A stretch of DNA of 64,000 nt from Bolinopsis microptera (GCF_026151205.1 NC_087082.1:1578001-1642000); one strand, 5' to 3'; numbered from the stretch's first letter, positions 1 to 14,567 are shown. Translations and numbers: made by a program. The notes: generated from the letters alone by a model not told the origin.

Positions 1-3000
1 CGGAATAACATGCAGGAGAGCTCGAGCAGCTGGAGGAGAATTACCTCTCATTCTCCAGGAGGAACATTGTCCCTCTCTCTCCAGAGCCCACTTGATAGGG
101 GGTACAAGTGGCGGAGTGTTACCGACCACACTGACAGGGCAATCTCTCTCTGTCTGACCTGAAGTAGACGGGACAAGGTTCGTGTCCTATTCTAATCAGG
201 GGGTTGTCGCCTCCCCCCACTCACTAGCTCCCCCAATGTTACATAATACATGTGCATAATTTTAGAAATTTATTGTTAAATTGTTGGTGGTGGTGCGGTG
301 AAAGGTATGGGGTTTGACCGGTGAAGTCGCGTGCCAGAAAGTTACTAAGCCGATCAATTGAAGTGCTAATCTGGGGTCAAGATAAGGAGAGCTGCTTTTA
401 ACACAGCATATTAGGTGGATATTCATCTCGGTAATCCAATAAGCGATTGTCCTAGGACAAATAGCCGCACAGTCCCAAATCTAGACGATCCTCGGTAAAA
501 ATTAGCGCATTCCCCCTTCTATGGGCACTCTTTTGGTCGGTCCTCCGTGATTTTATCGCAGCTCGGTTGGTAGTCTTGACACCAAGTCCCTCTAAGCTCC
601 GTGTCTGTCCTCCGTTCAGCCAGTAGGGAACCAGTATTTAGATCAGCTGACCCCGAATCAGCCAATGTGGTGCCTTCAATTTGTTGACCATTCACAACCA
701 ATTTAAACCTTGTCTCTTTCGACCTAAGAACTAGACGATAGCAAATGTTTTGGGATTTGATTGCATTTAATCACCTATTAATATTAGGGCTGATAAGAAA
801 TTTGTCAAATATGTGATCCGGGTTTTTGAGTATTCGTTGGCCTGTGAAACCCAAATCGGATTTGGTGTCCTAATTGGACCATCATGTGAAAACGTGCCTC
901 GCAATTATCTGAGTACTGCAAGTCCCCCAAATCGGTAACATGCTCCTGTTTTCCTGTCATCTCTAAAAATAAAGTTAGTTTGGAATTCATTTCAAAAACA
1001 AGTAATTGTACTCCTAGCCTAGGGCTCACAACACTAATGAATGACCTGAACCTCTTTATAATCGACACAGTGTATCTCTAAGTTAAACTGGAATTATAAT
1101 GTGTGGTGGTATACCGGAAGAAGAGTTAACCTCAAATTTTGTAAACCCTAAAACTGTACTAGCATCCCACCGGCTGAAACCCTAGATACACAATGCTTTC
1201 ACTCGAAGGACACCTAATTTTGCCACCTTCGTAAGGTTTTTTTGCGTTAAAGCTGATTTCAGGAGGGGAATTTCCTGTTGAATTACTATCGGTCAGATCT
1301 ATTATATACTATTAAGCACGCTCGAAAAAATGCAGTCCTAACGCCGGAAGAACAACAGTTTCCCATGTTCCGTACCGGTACGGGGTTAGCATCGTGTGAG
1401 AATTGAAATCGTACAAACCACTAAATCAAGGCAGACCCCCTATACATATGTAGCGACCTTCAAATCCCCTGAGATACGCCGATGTTAAATACAAGGCCTA
1501 AGTATGGGTTTGTAATTGTAAAGGAGTAATTGTTACCAGCAGTAAATTAAGGACCATGGGGCAAGACACCCGAGCCGGACTAACTATGTAGTATTATTAT
1601 CAGAAACCCGGCTGACTACAACAGCAGCTCTGGGCGGGAGTGTTGTCGGCTTGAACTCTCCCTTTAGAGGGTTTGGTACTTGCTGCTGCACTAGATGTAA
1701 CGTACTCTACCTCGTCAGGTCTGTAATCCTGATTTACGGGAAGAAGCCGGACTGCCTAGCAAAAAGTGCTAAATATTTTCCTCCTCAGTTAGGTATTAAT
1801 AAGGTTCCTCTGTCCTCCCCGCTGAAAAACTCCTCTCCTTTCAACGATATAGCCGATATTTCTTCCTCCCTCGTCGCACGGTTTGGTTGGACCAATCACA
1901 GCGCTTTAAAATGAGAGGGAGCCAACCAGAGCGCAGCACGCTCTCACCTGATCCATCCTCCGATCCTTCCTCTCGATGATCTTTATCTGCATTTTTGCTG
2001 GGTGTTGACAACAAGCTACCTGATTTCTTGTCCGTGATTGGGCCGCTCAGCGAGCGTGCTGGCCTGTGAGTGGCTCTCCTGCCCACGTGAGTGAGAGGAA
2101 CTGCCATTGACCGGAGTCCGGTCACGTGTGCCAGGTTTTGGCTGGTGGTTGGAGGACCGTCCTTAGTGCAGTTTGACACGGCTTATCTAGATGTCAAGAG
2201 ATCGACCTGCCTGGAAATGCTAGATTCCCGGGAAAACTTCTGCCAGTTTGAGGGTGTTTGTCCGACCACCACTCCATATCACCACCCGGTATGTGTGCAC
2301 AGCACGACCTGGTTCCAAACATTGGATCACTGCTTTATTCCCTGTCAACTTCAGTCACACAACAATATAACAGTTACAGCAGACAATTTGAATATTTAAA
2401 TAACTGTAAGAACACTCTCCAAAACTCTCCCCACCAGATCCCCACCAGCAACCCCGGATCCAGAGTTCCCATGCAACTCCGAGATCGCACATTCTGGGGT
2501 TCCACCGTTAAACTATCTCCTCAGTGCCCCCGGAGGGGCGCCATCTCCTCTCAGCGGCACGAATTGAGCTGCAATCCTTTGTTGGAGAGTTTTAAAGCGC
2601 CAGGTATCGGAACCCAGTAGGAGCGGCTCCAACCTCTGAGTAGTTCCCTGCAACCTGGTGGAGTCCAGGAGATAGAGTACCGGGTATGAAGGGTAGTTTA
2701 AACCCGCCACAATAGGGGGAACACAAACGGATTGTGGGAGTTTAAACTGACTACAATAGGTGGAAGTTAACAGGTCCTATGTCAGTGTTATCCTGTGCTG
2801 TCAGTATCTGAGCAGTTTTAACAGGTTAAATTGTAAATATATGTGTTGCTGCCGTATCAACACTACCCCATTTAGCCTGTTAAAATAATTACCGTCAGAG
2901 CCGATTGGGATATTACAGCCTTGCAGGTTTTCTGGCAGCTTTTCCTTTAGTGCAAAAAAGAATAATATAATATAAGCTGACTTTTGGTCGGGCTTTCTGG

Positions 3001-4010
3001 TAGCTTTTTTAGAAAAAAGAATACAACTTTTAGAAAGGTGAGGTTCTCACAGTCAACTGACAATAGGTTGGCACCTCAAAAAGATTCCCAAAGTCAAGAG
3101 ACCTTTCAGAGATGAAGGGCTTGAAAAATTTAGTGCAGTCTAGAATCCTTATGTGCTTCTTTGGAACACTTAACATATTAGCATTTACCGGTAATTCCTG
3201 TCGAATGAAGAATCGTAATTATTAATTTGTCAGCTCTTTAACCAATTTTCGGCCCTTGATTCCCACAAAGGGAACCCCTGATTCACCCCCTGGTGGTCAT
3301 GCCCGAGTATAAAAATTAAAATCCGAAAATTGAAAGACAATGGTTGACTGGGGCTCACACTCTTAGAACTAACACAGTGTAACAGTGCGCTTCGTCTACA
3401 AGTCACAATCTGTAGACTTGTCAAATGGTAACATCTCTGGTAACAATCACACTTTGGAAACATTTACAATGTTATATTATGCTTAAAAGAGGCTCTTAAA
3501 ACCAACCAATTTTCACCTGCAGCAGCTAAAATATATAAATATATAGCGCAAGAGAGAGGATATAATATATGCCGAAGATCACAGACACTGTAAATCGTAA
3601 CAGAGACCAGTAACCAGCCAATCTGATAATTTACAGATATTTTTCTGACAAGTTCTTGGCAACAAAAAAAACCCGGCAACAAAAATAATTCCCTCCGAGA
3701 TATCAGGATAAAACACAAACCCTCCGGCAGCTCCACCCCCTATACAACAAAAACACGCGGCTCCTAACAAACAGTACCGTACACACAAACAAACAGTCAC
3801 GTACACACAAACAACTAAATTACAAGTGATCCTTGTTATAGCCTCCCTGTTATAGCCGCTGTTGTATATTAACATTGAGACAAGTAACTGGAGAGTTGGT
3901 CTATCCTATACTCAGATATAGACTAGGAGAACCCAGGGGTGTTAGTGTGACCAGATAGACGATTTAATTTAACGCTAGGGGAGTTAGTAGTATTAGAGGA
4001 GAGAAGGGCA
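1..4010. other. Non-coding tract without a recognisable gene
   Basis: I see no coding exon here. The open frames are short, lack domain-like composition and overlap on both strands. The tract holds scattered CCAAT/ATTGG boxes (for example near 1890 and 2040) and CACGTG E-boxes near 2083 and 2122. It could be intergenic or part of a large intron. Confidence 0.6.
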
Positions 4011-4012
4011 GC

Positions 4013-4084
4013 TTCTCTTCTCTCTCTCTCTCTCTTCTCTTCTCTCTTTATAGAGGCTGTGAGTAGAGAGAGAGAGAGAGAGAG
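4013..4084. repeat. Opposed CT-rich and AG-rich simple repeat
   Basis: A CT-rich arm (about 4013-4048) is followed after about 14 bases by an AG arm (about 4063-4084). The arms are complementary and could fold into a hairpin. It is a small version of the much larger arrangement at 6221-6745. Confidence 0.85.
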
Positions 4085-5370
4085 ACGGGATTTACTTTAT
4101 GTCATGTAAAACTGAAAGGAACACTTTAGCCTGCTGTAAATGTTTGGTTTGTCTGGGTTTATTTTAGCTCTTTTTGTTGTTGTTGAGAATGATTTGGTGG
4201 CCGAGTTTGTTGTTTTGCAGGTGTGTTTTGTAACGTTTAACTGATGTTGTGACACATCCCTCTTGTATGATAATCATACGGAAACCAGACCAAAGACAGG
4301 GAATCCCCGGAATTGCTAAAGAAAGCCTCTTCAAGTGCTAACTCCATTCCCGGTCTAGTTAAATTCCTATCATTGAGAGCTGGAGAGATCCAGGTTAACT
4401 GCTGTTCTCGATAGTTCTATTTACCGAGCCGTGCATGATTCTACCTGTATCTCAAATGAACTTTCCCTCCCCACTTAAAGTGAACTTATACCGGTTTACG
4501 TCGCAACTCTATTTACCGATTACTTGTTTCCTTCTGGTCAGCGGGGGAGACATTAGCATTATTAGCATGCCTACTTTTCAGTTGTCATCCATTGTTAGCC
4601 CATTGTTTGCCGATCGAATCCGTGGTTTATGGTTCTGCTTCAACCATCCCTTTATCGGTAATCGAGGGAAAAGTTGGATGAAAATAGCATAATGCATATA
4701 TTAGCATATATTAGCGGCGGTTAGGGGAGTTAGTGTGGCAATGGCTGAGCAGTTAGTCAGGCAATATAGAATTTACTATTGTGGTTAAGTAACATTTACC
4801 TTCTCTAATAATTAGAACAGAGTCCAAAAGCATCGCTTCTGTTACACCTTACAATTTACATGTATTTTATACTTTCCAAGCTATTTTCTCCACTCTCATC
4901 CCTGCGCATGATGTGCATTTGTGAAACAAGCGCTATGCACGCGTGTTTTTACACGATTGAGCAGGGACCAATCAGCGAACGATTACCTCGGATTTGACCA
5001 ATGAGATCGGTTTATGGAAGTCACGTGATTGAGTAGCAGGGTTGGTTGGTACGGGCTCAGTAACGTGGCGGAAGTAGTGGGAGTTGTACTGCTTCCTTTC
5101 TCAAACCAGAATCTCCAAGTCATGTCTATACTACAAATTGATCGGTGTATCTGTCCCTCTGTAAAACAATAACCGATAACGATAGAAAATATCTCGTGTT
5201 TTTTGGGCAGATTTTCCACTTGAGGAGGGAGGAGTGTTTGCAACCGGGACTGTCTGCGTTTTCCTACCATGGTGTCGGCCCTATTCACGCTAATAGAGCG
5301 AGTTTTTGACCATTACAATGCCATACAAATGCTTTCCTCCTCCAAGCACACGCCGCGGGTCACGTGCCCA

Positions 5371-5477
5371 GTTTCCATGGTAACCTGCCCTGTTTCCCAA
5401 ACCACGTGACATATGTCACGTGCTGTGAACTTGGATGAAAGTTCGTTACCCAGGCAACTGGTTGTAGCCTTGGAGAC
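5371..5477. promoter_or_regulatory. Cluster of X-box-like (RFX) dyads
   Basis: Three sites fit the X-box pattern of a GTNNCC half, a short gap and a GGNNAC-type half: GTTTCCATGGTAAC at 5371-5384, GTTACCCAGGCAAC at 5445-5458 and GTAGCCTTGGAGAC at 5464-5477. The third is the weakest. RFX factors bind such sites in animal promoters, notably of ciliary genes. Binding here is inferred from sequence only. Confidence 0.45.
5403..5422. promoter_or_regulatory. 20-bp perfect palindrome with three E-boxes
   Basis: The sequence CACGTGACATATGTCACGTG is its own reverse complement. It contains two CACGTG cores flanking a central CATATG. Homodimeric bHLH or bHLH-zip factors recognise CANNTG sites, so this may be a compact multi-site element. 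It lies between two X-box-like sites. Confidence 0.5.
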
Positions 5478-6215
5478 TGCTTCCACCACGCTACCACGGT
5501 GGTTGTCACGACCTTTTCACATAATTGCACGGTAATTCTGCATATCAGCTAAAATAGATTCATTCCTGGCTGGATTTATTTTTGGCGAAATTTCCACTCG
5601 TTTCTGAAGATCACGTGACATTTGGCTCAGTCACGGCTCAGAGCTTCTCGCTATAACTTTACCAATATTAACCGGTTAATATGAATAACTAGCGGGTTTC
5701 TAGTTATGAATACAATGAAGATGGATGTGAATAAGGCGTGATAATCACGTCAAAGTTACAATTCAGCGCTACATTTGTATCACGACCACTTTATACTAAC
5801 TGCCATCTTACCTCCGGCCCGGCACTAGATAAGGGTTTTACCATCACACGTACCAGATAGCGAGATCTCGCTTGATGGGATTCCCAAGTTTTAGCTACCT
5901 GCTCCAACATGCACTATCATCATATCAGAAAAAGTGATCCAGCATCTCTGAATATTTGTTCATGACATGTTATTGCTGGATAACAGGAATCGTATGGTAC
6001 GCTAAGTCTTACTTCCACTCCAGATCCGGAGAATATTCGTTAAAACTCCATTATAAAGCCTGTCAACATACCAGCTCATTGTTGATAGATGGAAGATTAG
6101 TTTTGTATGATCAACTCCCCGCAGCATCCCTCCACTCATCAGCTCAACAGCAGCTCTCATATGTAGAGCTACTTTTAGACAGATCGTTGATATTTCTTCA
6201 CCAGCTTCAAAACTG

Positions 6216-6745
<530 letters not shown>

Positions 6746-7214
6746 TTGTTTGAGTTTTGCCGCGTAAAGAGGAGGAAGAAGAGGGGAAGATAAGGAAATA
6801 CGGGGTGTTTAATAGGAAAGAAGCACTAGATGCAACTGGGAAGCTATAGCCGGCAGTTGATGGACTGCTAAATAGACCCTGATATGCGTGACGCTTATAA
6901 GTTTTTAGGATGATGACAGTCATATTGACTTAATCGATGAATGGAAAGTTTTAGATTATCATTAATTAGTCCAAGTGGTGTGTGAGGGGATGACCAGACC
7001 CTCACTAGCTGTATCCAGCCTGTTTTTCACTCTTCTAAGCTCTCCCGATATTTCAACAAGAGGAACTTTTCCGGGTTTGCTTTCTCGCTCAGACACTTGT
7101 TTGACTTGAGTGATGGCTAGTTACGGGGTGAAAACAATGCCCGTTAACTGCGTGCAATAAGTTTTGGTTTGTGAGAATTAGACCTCGGGAGTTAACCTTG
7201 TTTGACTGATGCAA

Positions 7215-7336
7215 TGGCAACCAATTTTATGTCTGTGGCAACCAATTTTATGTCTGTGGCAACCAATTTTCCAGTAGTGGCAACTAATTTTTCCAGTAGT
7301 GGCAACTGATTTTCATGCTGTGGCAACTAATTTTGA
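7215..7336. repeat. Degenerate 21-bp tandem repeat, about six copies
   Basis: Units begin TGGCAACYRATTTT and continue with a short variable tail. The first two copies are identical and later ones diverge in the tail. Confidence 0.8.
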
Positions 7337-10300
7337 GACATATGTGATTTACATGGTACCTTGTGATTTTCACAAGAATGTCCCAGCATTTACCATGATC
7401 CGATAATAACTCCAATTTCTTATTTGGCGGCCATATTTACCTCAGTTTCACGGAAGAGCGACCCACAAAAACAAAATGTGAGATAAAAATACCCGCGTGG
7501 CATTGTGTGGCAGCTGCTCAAAAAGTGATTAGCATTCCGCTCAAATTAACTAATAGGCTGTCAGACAGAGTTGGTAACAGAGATCCTGCCCCAGTTTCAC
7601 GTACACTTCTTCGTCAACAACTGCTGACCCCCAACATTCCAACCACTGCTACCTCTGCCCTCTCTTTAGTTGGGGGCCCCGTTATTACCCCCTATAAACC
7701 AGACAATTGCTGCAGAATAATCCCTTGTCCCCTATTATAATATTAATAAAATTACGACCAGTCCCACGACGTTCCAGTCACGGACACGGACGTAAGGACG
7801 GGGGGAGCGAGGCTAGCTGATCCTAATGATTCTTATCTGAGAGAGGCTGGTGTTGTGAAGCTGAGGGAGCCTGACTGTCATTCTGATCACGTGACCAGGG
7901 GTCTTCTAGTACGCATACTCTTAGTTGTAAGGTATGGGGTAACGAATACCTACTCACATGTTCATGGTGGGAGCTGGTGACTTGGTGTTCTGGCACTATT
8001 CCAGTGGTTATTACTATGGTTACATTACCATATAAGGTGTTATGTGACCGGGGTGATGTTTAGGACAGTCTTAGGATCCCCCCTCCTGGTGGTTGTCTTG
8101 CTGAGCGATTACAGACAGAGCTAATCCCCGGCTCAGCGGACCGCAGTTTATAGGTGTTAATATCGACAGTTTTAGAGATAAGAATGGTCATGTGACCCGT
8201 GCTGGATGGTGATTGGTGGAGGAGGGAGGAGCTGCGCTGTGATTAGTTGTTGCTGAGGGGGATCAGGACAACTGCTGTCTGTATTGAATTGACTACAATG
8301 AGCATTTCATCCGGTCATCTTGAAGACCAGCTCCCTTTCCCAGCTTTTAAAGCTCGTGTCGCCGTCCAGTGGGCGGCTGCTGGGTACTTTAAAATACTTA
8401 ATCTCTTACTTATCAAGCACGTGGTTATGATACATATTTCCCTTCACTTTTACTGTACTTTTTAATGACAGAGTTAATTGAAAAGTATCATTTTTAGCTG
8501 CTCGAAGCGGCGCTCATACAGCTTATGCAAACAGATAGTTTAGCTTTGTGAGGACCGCCTTGACAAGCGTTAAATTAGCGTGTCAAAGACTGCTCAACTC
8601 ATTGAACGCACTGAATCGGTACCGTGCATCAATTGAAAACAACAGCTCTACTTAGCAGCTAATTTTCACGCCTTTATCTTCAAAGCAGCATAGAGTATGT
8701 AGTTAAAAGTGAAGCCCTCAAACTTGGTTAACATGGCCAACATTTTCACGCCCGCACTCATCGTCTTGTAACTCCAGTGACCAGCTATCCCAGATTTACA
8801 GAAAACTTATGGTCCTTGACGGGATTTAGAAAAACTCTAGGTGAAAACCATGATGGAAGAGAGGGTTAGTGTCCGTTTATATAGTTCGAAGAGCAGTAAA
8901 AAAAAATAGCTGAGCTTGCAACAGTATTTTTGCAGAGAGAGATACTAATCTTACTAACTTTTTCCTAATAATTAAACATGTAAATGAGGGTTAGAAGTAC
9001 GCATTCCATCTTGATTAACCAGAGCTACCACCAGGAGTTATCGGGAGAGAAGTCCTTCAGCTGATTATTAGGCTAGAAACCGGCGACCATATTGGTAGAA
9101 GAAGAACCACAAAAACATATTACCAAACCTGGAAGTCCTTTATTTATTACGCTGGGGAAGAAGGCGTATAAGATCAAACCACTGAAAAATTTCTAAAACC
9201 ATTGTAAGATTTCTAAAACCACTTAATGATTAGGTCACTAAAATAAAGGGTGGTTACAACATTCTGCTGCTTACGAAATTAGCATTCATGAGCCCTATGG
9301 TTGCTAAATTATGCACGGTTTTCCTCCCATGTAAACGGATTCATCTCAAATAAACCGACAAAGGAAAGCCCAACTTTTGAGGGTCCACTCCTATATTTAA
9401 TCCGATTTTTTTACATTCTCATGTTTATTCCAAATGGAAGGGGAGATCATCACATAGTCTTTCTGGGAATTTTGTATGCTTAAAAAATGCCAATATTTAT
9501 TCGAGTTTCACAGTTTCACTGTTCTCACTGCAAATCATAGCAAGACTGAAAAAATCTAGTTTTATAATATCCAAATTATTATGTCAATCCGATTCCAAAT
9601 CAGAAATGATGTTTCCGAGTTGCCGTTTTGCATTGAAATTGGTTCAGTCAATATAAGTTGAATTTCAAGAAAATAATTTCTCTTTTACACATGAAAAACA
9701 TGTTATACCTAATAATCGAAATAGTGGTCAGAAACCTGCACCTAATCTTCCTTGCACTCCTTTACCGAGCTTTGTACTTGCTTTTTAATATCATAACTGC
9801 AAGACATTTACACTACATAGGAGGGGAAATGAAATGGTTACCCCTGGTTTCAAGTAATAATACCAATAAAAATATCCACATAATTCTCACACCATGCATA
9901 TCTGGAAAGCCATCAATTGAGCTGTCTTCATAACTCTCCACTACAATAAACACAGCTTGTCACTGACAATGTAAATTACTCCTAACCCATCCCCGCCCAC
10001 CATACCAGCCAAGTTATAAAACCCCACTAATTCCTTCCTCCAGCTCACAGAAGACGCTCTATCATGTCTTAACCATAACACATGTAATCTCCTATTTGTC
10101 TGCGTCCACAACGTGTTGTTGGGATGAATTCCTGGAATTCTTGTGTCTGAGTCAGAGTTCAACTTGAAATGTGGTTGTTAATGTCTCAGTCAACAGCTGC
10201 CAAAATCCTACTGACAGTTGTGGAAAGATATTCTAGAACCATCTTTAGTCTTTCTTCGTAATTATTTGACCAATTAGATAGGGCAATTTTACTAATGCCG

Positions 10301-10774
10301 GCCAATCGTTACTTTTTCGGAAAGTTTTTGGATGTCTGTACATAGATTTTAATCCAAAAGTTCGTTTTTAAAGAAATTGTGTGAATAACAAAACTGAATG
10401 ATTCTGTACTAGTAAATCGGTAAACATGACAAATTGATTTGTTATTTTACCACTTTACTGTGGTCTGAATAACCATGGTAACTGTCAAATGTGACTTTTG
10501 GTTGAGCTTTATGTCCCCTTGCGCGCTCAGCTCTTTTTAGGTCCTCTGTCTATTGGCATGTTGATGGAGGGTTAGCAGAAGGAAACAGAGGGCCCTGTTA
10601 AGAGCTTATCAGTTATAATAATTAACTGATTGTACTAATAAAATATATGAATAAAATATGTTAATAAACTATCACCATACTGAAGATAACCAAATACCGT
10701 GTAATATTATAATATTATGTATCCTCGCTCTATACATTTAAAGGTACACCAGACTCTTTTTTCGGGTCAGGAAT

Positions 10775-10836
10775 CAGTCAAATCACACTTATCTAACCCA
10801 GTCACATCACACTAAATCAGTCACATCACACTGATC
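10775..10836. repeat. Short AGTCACATCACACT tandem repeat
   Basis: Three loose copies of a roughly 20-bp unit built on CAGTCACATCACACT lie here. It is a minor repeat with no sign of function. Confidence 0.5.
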
Positions 10837-11105
10837 CGTTCTTTAGTACCGGACTGAAAATCTGACTTGTCATTTTTCTAACCCCTCCCTTAACTGTAAC
10901 ATTGGAAATCTTCTATCGAATATATTATTGAAACATTATGTTCTTGATTACAGGTATAACCCAACAGGGTTTCCCAAAAAGTACCTAGGTCGAATGGTTG
11001 TGTCCGTACCCAAATACCACCCCTCTAAATAACCAGACAGACCCCATCTTTCCATCCAATATTCCCTCCTCTATCCTGCAACTTGCCCCCTCTTTTGTCA
11101 CATTG

Positions 11106-13003
11106 AACTCCACCCATTATCTAAACATAGCACGGCGTACTGGTCACATTGAACTCCACCCATTATCTAAACATAGCACGGCGTACTGGTAATATCTCCA
11201 CCCATTATCTAAACATAGCACGGCGTACTGGTAATATCTCCGCCCATTATCTAAACATAGCACGGCGTACTGGTAATATCTCCACCCATTATCTAAACAT
11301 AGCACGGCGTACTGGTAATATCTCCACCCATTATCTAAACATAGCACGGCGTACTGGTAATATCTCCACCCATTATCTAAACATAGCACGGCGTACTGGT
11401 AATATCTCCACCCATTATCTAAACATAGCACGGCGTACTGGTAATATCTCCACCCATTATCTAAACATAGCACGGCGTACTGGTAATATCTCCACCCATT
11501 ATCTAAACATAGCACGGCGTACTGGTAATATCTCCACCCATTATCTAAACATAGCACGGCGTACTGGTAATATCTCCACCCATTATCTAAACATAGCACG
11601 GCGTACTGGTAATATCTCCACCCATTATCTAAACATAGCACGGCGTACTGGTAATATCTCCGCCCATTATCTAAACATAGCACGGCGTACTGGTAATATC
11701 TCCACCCATTATCTAAACATAGCACGGCGTACTGGTAATATCTCCACCCATTATCTAAACATAGCACGGCGTACTGGTAATATCTCCACCCATTATCTAA
11801 ACATAGCACGGCGTACTGGTAATATCTCCGCCCATTATCTAAACATAGCACGGCGTACTGGTAACATCTCCGCCCATTATCTAAACATAGCACGGCGTAC
11901 TGGTAACATCTCCGCCCATTATCTAAACATAGCACGGCGTACTGGTAATATCTCCGCCCATTATCTAAACATAGCACGGCGTACTGGTAATATCTCCACC
12001 CATTATCTAAACATAGCACGGCGTACTGGTAATATCTCCACCCATTATCTAAACATAGCACGGCGTACTGGTAATATCTCCACCCATTATCTAAACATAG
12101 CACGGCGTACTGGTAATATCTCCACCCATTATCTAAACATAGCACGGCGTACTGGTAATATCTCCACCCATTATCTAAACATAGCACGGCGTACTGGTAA
12201 TATCTCCGCCCATTATCTAAACATAGCACGGCGTACTGGTAATATCTCCGCCCATTATCTAAACATAGCACGGCGTACTGGTAATATCTCCACCCATTAT
12301 CTAAACATAGCACGGCGTACTGGTAATATCTCCACCCATTATCTAAACATAGCACGGCGTACTGGTAATATCTCCACCCATTATCTAAACATAGCACGGC
12401 GTACTGGTAATATCTCCACCCATTATCTAAACATAGCACGGCGTACTGGTAATATCTCCACCCATTATCTAAACATAGCACGGCGTACTGGTAATATCTC
12501 CACCCATTATCTAAACATAGCACGGCGTACTGGTAATATCTCCACCCATTATCTAAACATAGCACGGCGTACTGGTAATATCTCCACCCATTATCTAAAC
12601 ATAGCACGGCGTACTGGTAATATCTCCACCCATTATCTAAACATAGCACGGCGTACTGGTAATATCTCCACCCATTATCTAAACATAGCACGGCGTACTG
12701 GTAATATCTCCACCCATTATCTAAACATAGCACGGCGTACTGGTAATATCTCCACCCATTATCTAAACATAGCACGGCGTACTGGTAATATCTCCACCCA
12801 TTATCTAAACATAGCACGGCGTACTGGTAATATCTCCACCCATTATCTAAACATAGCACGGCGTACTGGTAATATCTCACCCATATCTAAACATAGCACG
12901 GCGTACTGGTAATATCTCCACCCATTAATCTAAACATAGCACGGCGTACTGGTAATATCTCCACCCATTATCTAAACATAGCACGGCGTACTGGTAATAT
13001 CTC
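11106..13003. repeat. 42-bp minisatellite, about 45 copies
   Basis: The unit starts CCACCCATTATCTAAACATA and continues with GCACGGCGTACTGGTAATATCT. Copies are nearly identical. The main variants are CCACCC versus CCGCCC and AATATC versus AACATC. Two damaged copies lie near 12877-12935. Because 42 is a multiple of three, long frames stay open on both strands (plus 11149-12912, minus 11144-12880) and encode only 14-residue repeats. Neither has a credible start context or flanking exons, so I call this DNA repeat rather than gene. Confidence 0.95.
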
Positions 13004-14266
13004 CGCCGTGACCCGGCAGTGAGTTGTTTAGACGCCCTACAATTGCTGGGGTACAGACACGCAGAGTGCTCTAAAGTGTAAAACTGTAACTTTGTACCGA
13101 GCTGGAGTGAGAGAGAGAGAGGGGAGACGATCCCCGCTCAACTGCAATCAATCGTATTGTCTAACCCTCATGACAAATTGGAGGTATTGTTTAGGTAATC
13201 ATGGCTTCTTCATTAAGGTACTAAAACTCGAGTATGAAGGCACAGGAAAAATAATGTGTGCGAATTATGGGAATCTTTTTCTGGTCGTTTTCTAATGAAA
13301 ATTTCTGATATCACCCCAAGAATAGAGTCGGTCAAGCCCCTTTACGCTTTTGTGGCATCCGCCGGATTGAGGAATATTATTTTGGTATATCCGGTCATAT
13401 TTACATTTACAACCAGCCGATAATATCGGTCTGCCTTGTCCTAAACGATTTCTGTTTTAGGTACAAGTGTTGGCCCGACAGAAGACTTGGTGAAGATGTC
13501 CTGAATACCTGCAGAACTCACTTTTATGTGGTAAGTACTGAGCAACTATTTGCTAAACACAGTCTTTGACCGGTTTTGTCTGGTCCAGGCGGGCAGCTCC
13601 CTTGTCCAGGGTCTCGCGGGCATTGTCTGAACTCACATTGGTAACGTCTGTAAATCTGTAATTTGGATATATTGTCGCTCTTCGTGGGCCGTCTTTTCTT
13701 ATTGTATTGCCGCTACAAATGCCGATTTCTCTGGGTATCGAAACTCCGGGCTTCCCGGCAGTTTCCCCCCTTCTTTCGGAGTCTATTTGTTAAACGTATA
13801 GCACTTTAATTCGTTTACAATAGAATTAGCTATTGTCACGTTTTGCAATTTGCAAACATATCTAATCAATAATAAGTGATACTTTGAAAACGACGCTAAT
13901 TCTCCCAACGAATCTTCTTCCCTACGGATCACTATCACCCAAATCGGGACCCTTTTTAACTCAGTAGAGTGTAAAACGGAACTTTTGCTGACAAAACCCC
14001 GCACCTGATTGGCGGATATGTGCCCACGTGACACGTTTATGTTGTTGTTATTGGCAGGAGCCCAAGTTTTAAAGAGTGGGGGTAGGCAGGAGGGAGGGTA
14101 GCGTGAAGCGGGTATATCATACTTGTCGGTGCAGACTACAAAGAGCGACATGAGGGTTGCTCCTCTTTGTAGGGGCCCCAATTCACGTGTCACAATAACG
14201 CTTGAATCGCAGAGTCGGTGTTCCCCAAAGCACTCCTTTCGCCCCAGCTTTCAGTGTCGAGATAGT

Positions 14267-14300
14267 GAAGAGGAGGAGAGGAGGAGAGGAGGAGAGGGGT
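14267..14300. repeat. GAGGA purine tract
   Basis: A short G/A-only tract of repeated GAGGA and GGAGA units lies on the plus strand. Confidence 0.75.
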
Positions 14301-14567
14301 GGTGTCACGTGCCCTGCAACTCTCCTCAACTCTCCGGGTAAGACAACCGTCACCTGCTCGGGGTTAGACTTGCTTTTGCCGACTGCACTGCCAGCCTGAG
14401 TTTCTGCCGGTCATGCTGGCGGTCTGGGAGAGTTCAGTGATAGAGGGAGTCAGACTTGTTCGTGTAGAGCTGGTAATGTGGAATAGGGTACCTGCTCACA
14501 CTTCAACTATAGTGCTCCTAGCTTTAAATACGGTGCTCCTAGTGGTAGTGATAAGTTTACTGTTGCT

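Larger units (their letters stand above)
4090..6200. other. Non-coding tract with clustered candidate regulatory sites
   Basis: No coding exon is recognised. The stretch from about 4960 to 5620 is dense in motifs: two CCAAT boxes, several CACGTG E-boxes and three X-box-like dyads, listed separately. This makes it the best promoter or enhancer candidate in the first 10 kb, but no transcript can be assigned. Confidence 0.5.
6750..11100. other. Non-coding tract without a recognisable gene
   Basis: No exon with recognisable coding content was found on either strand. It contains a short 21-bp repeat at 7215-7336, an E-box near 7889 and an E-box near 8418. The rest is AT-rich unique sequence. Confidence 0.55.

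Noticed and set aside
11144-12912. Long open frames (over 570 codons) on both strands
   Set aside because: They exist only because the repeat unit is 42 bp. There is no domain, no flanking exon, and both strands are equally open.
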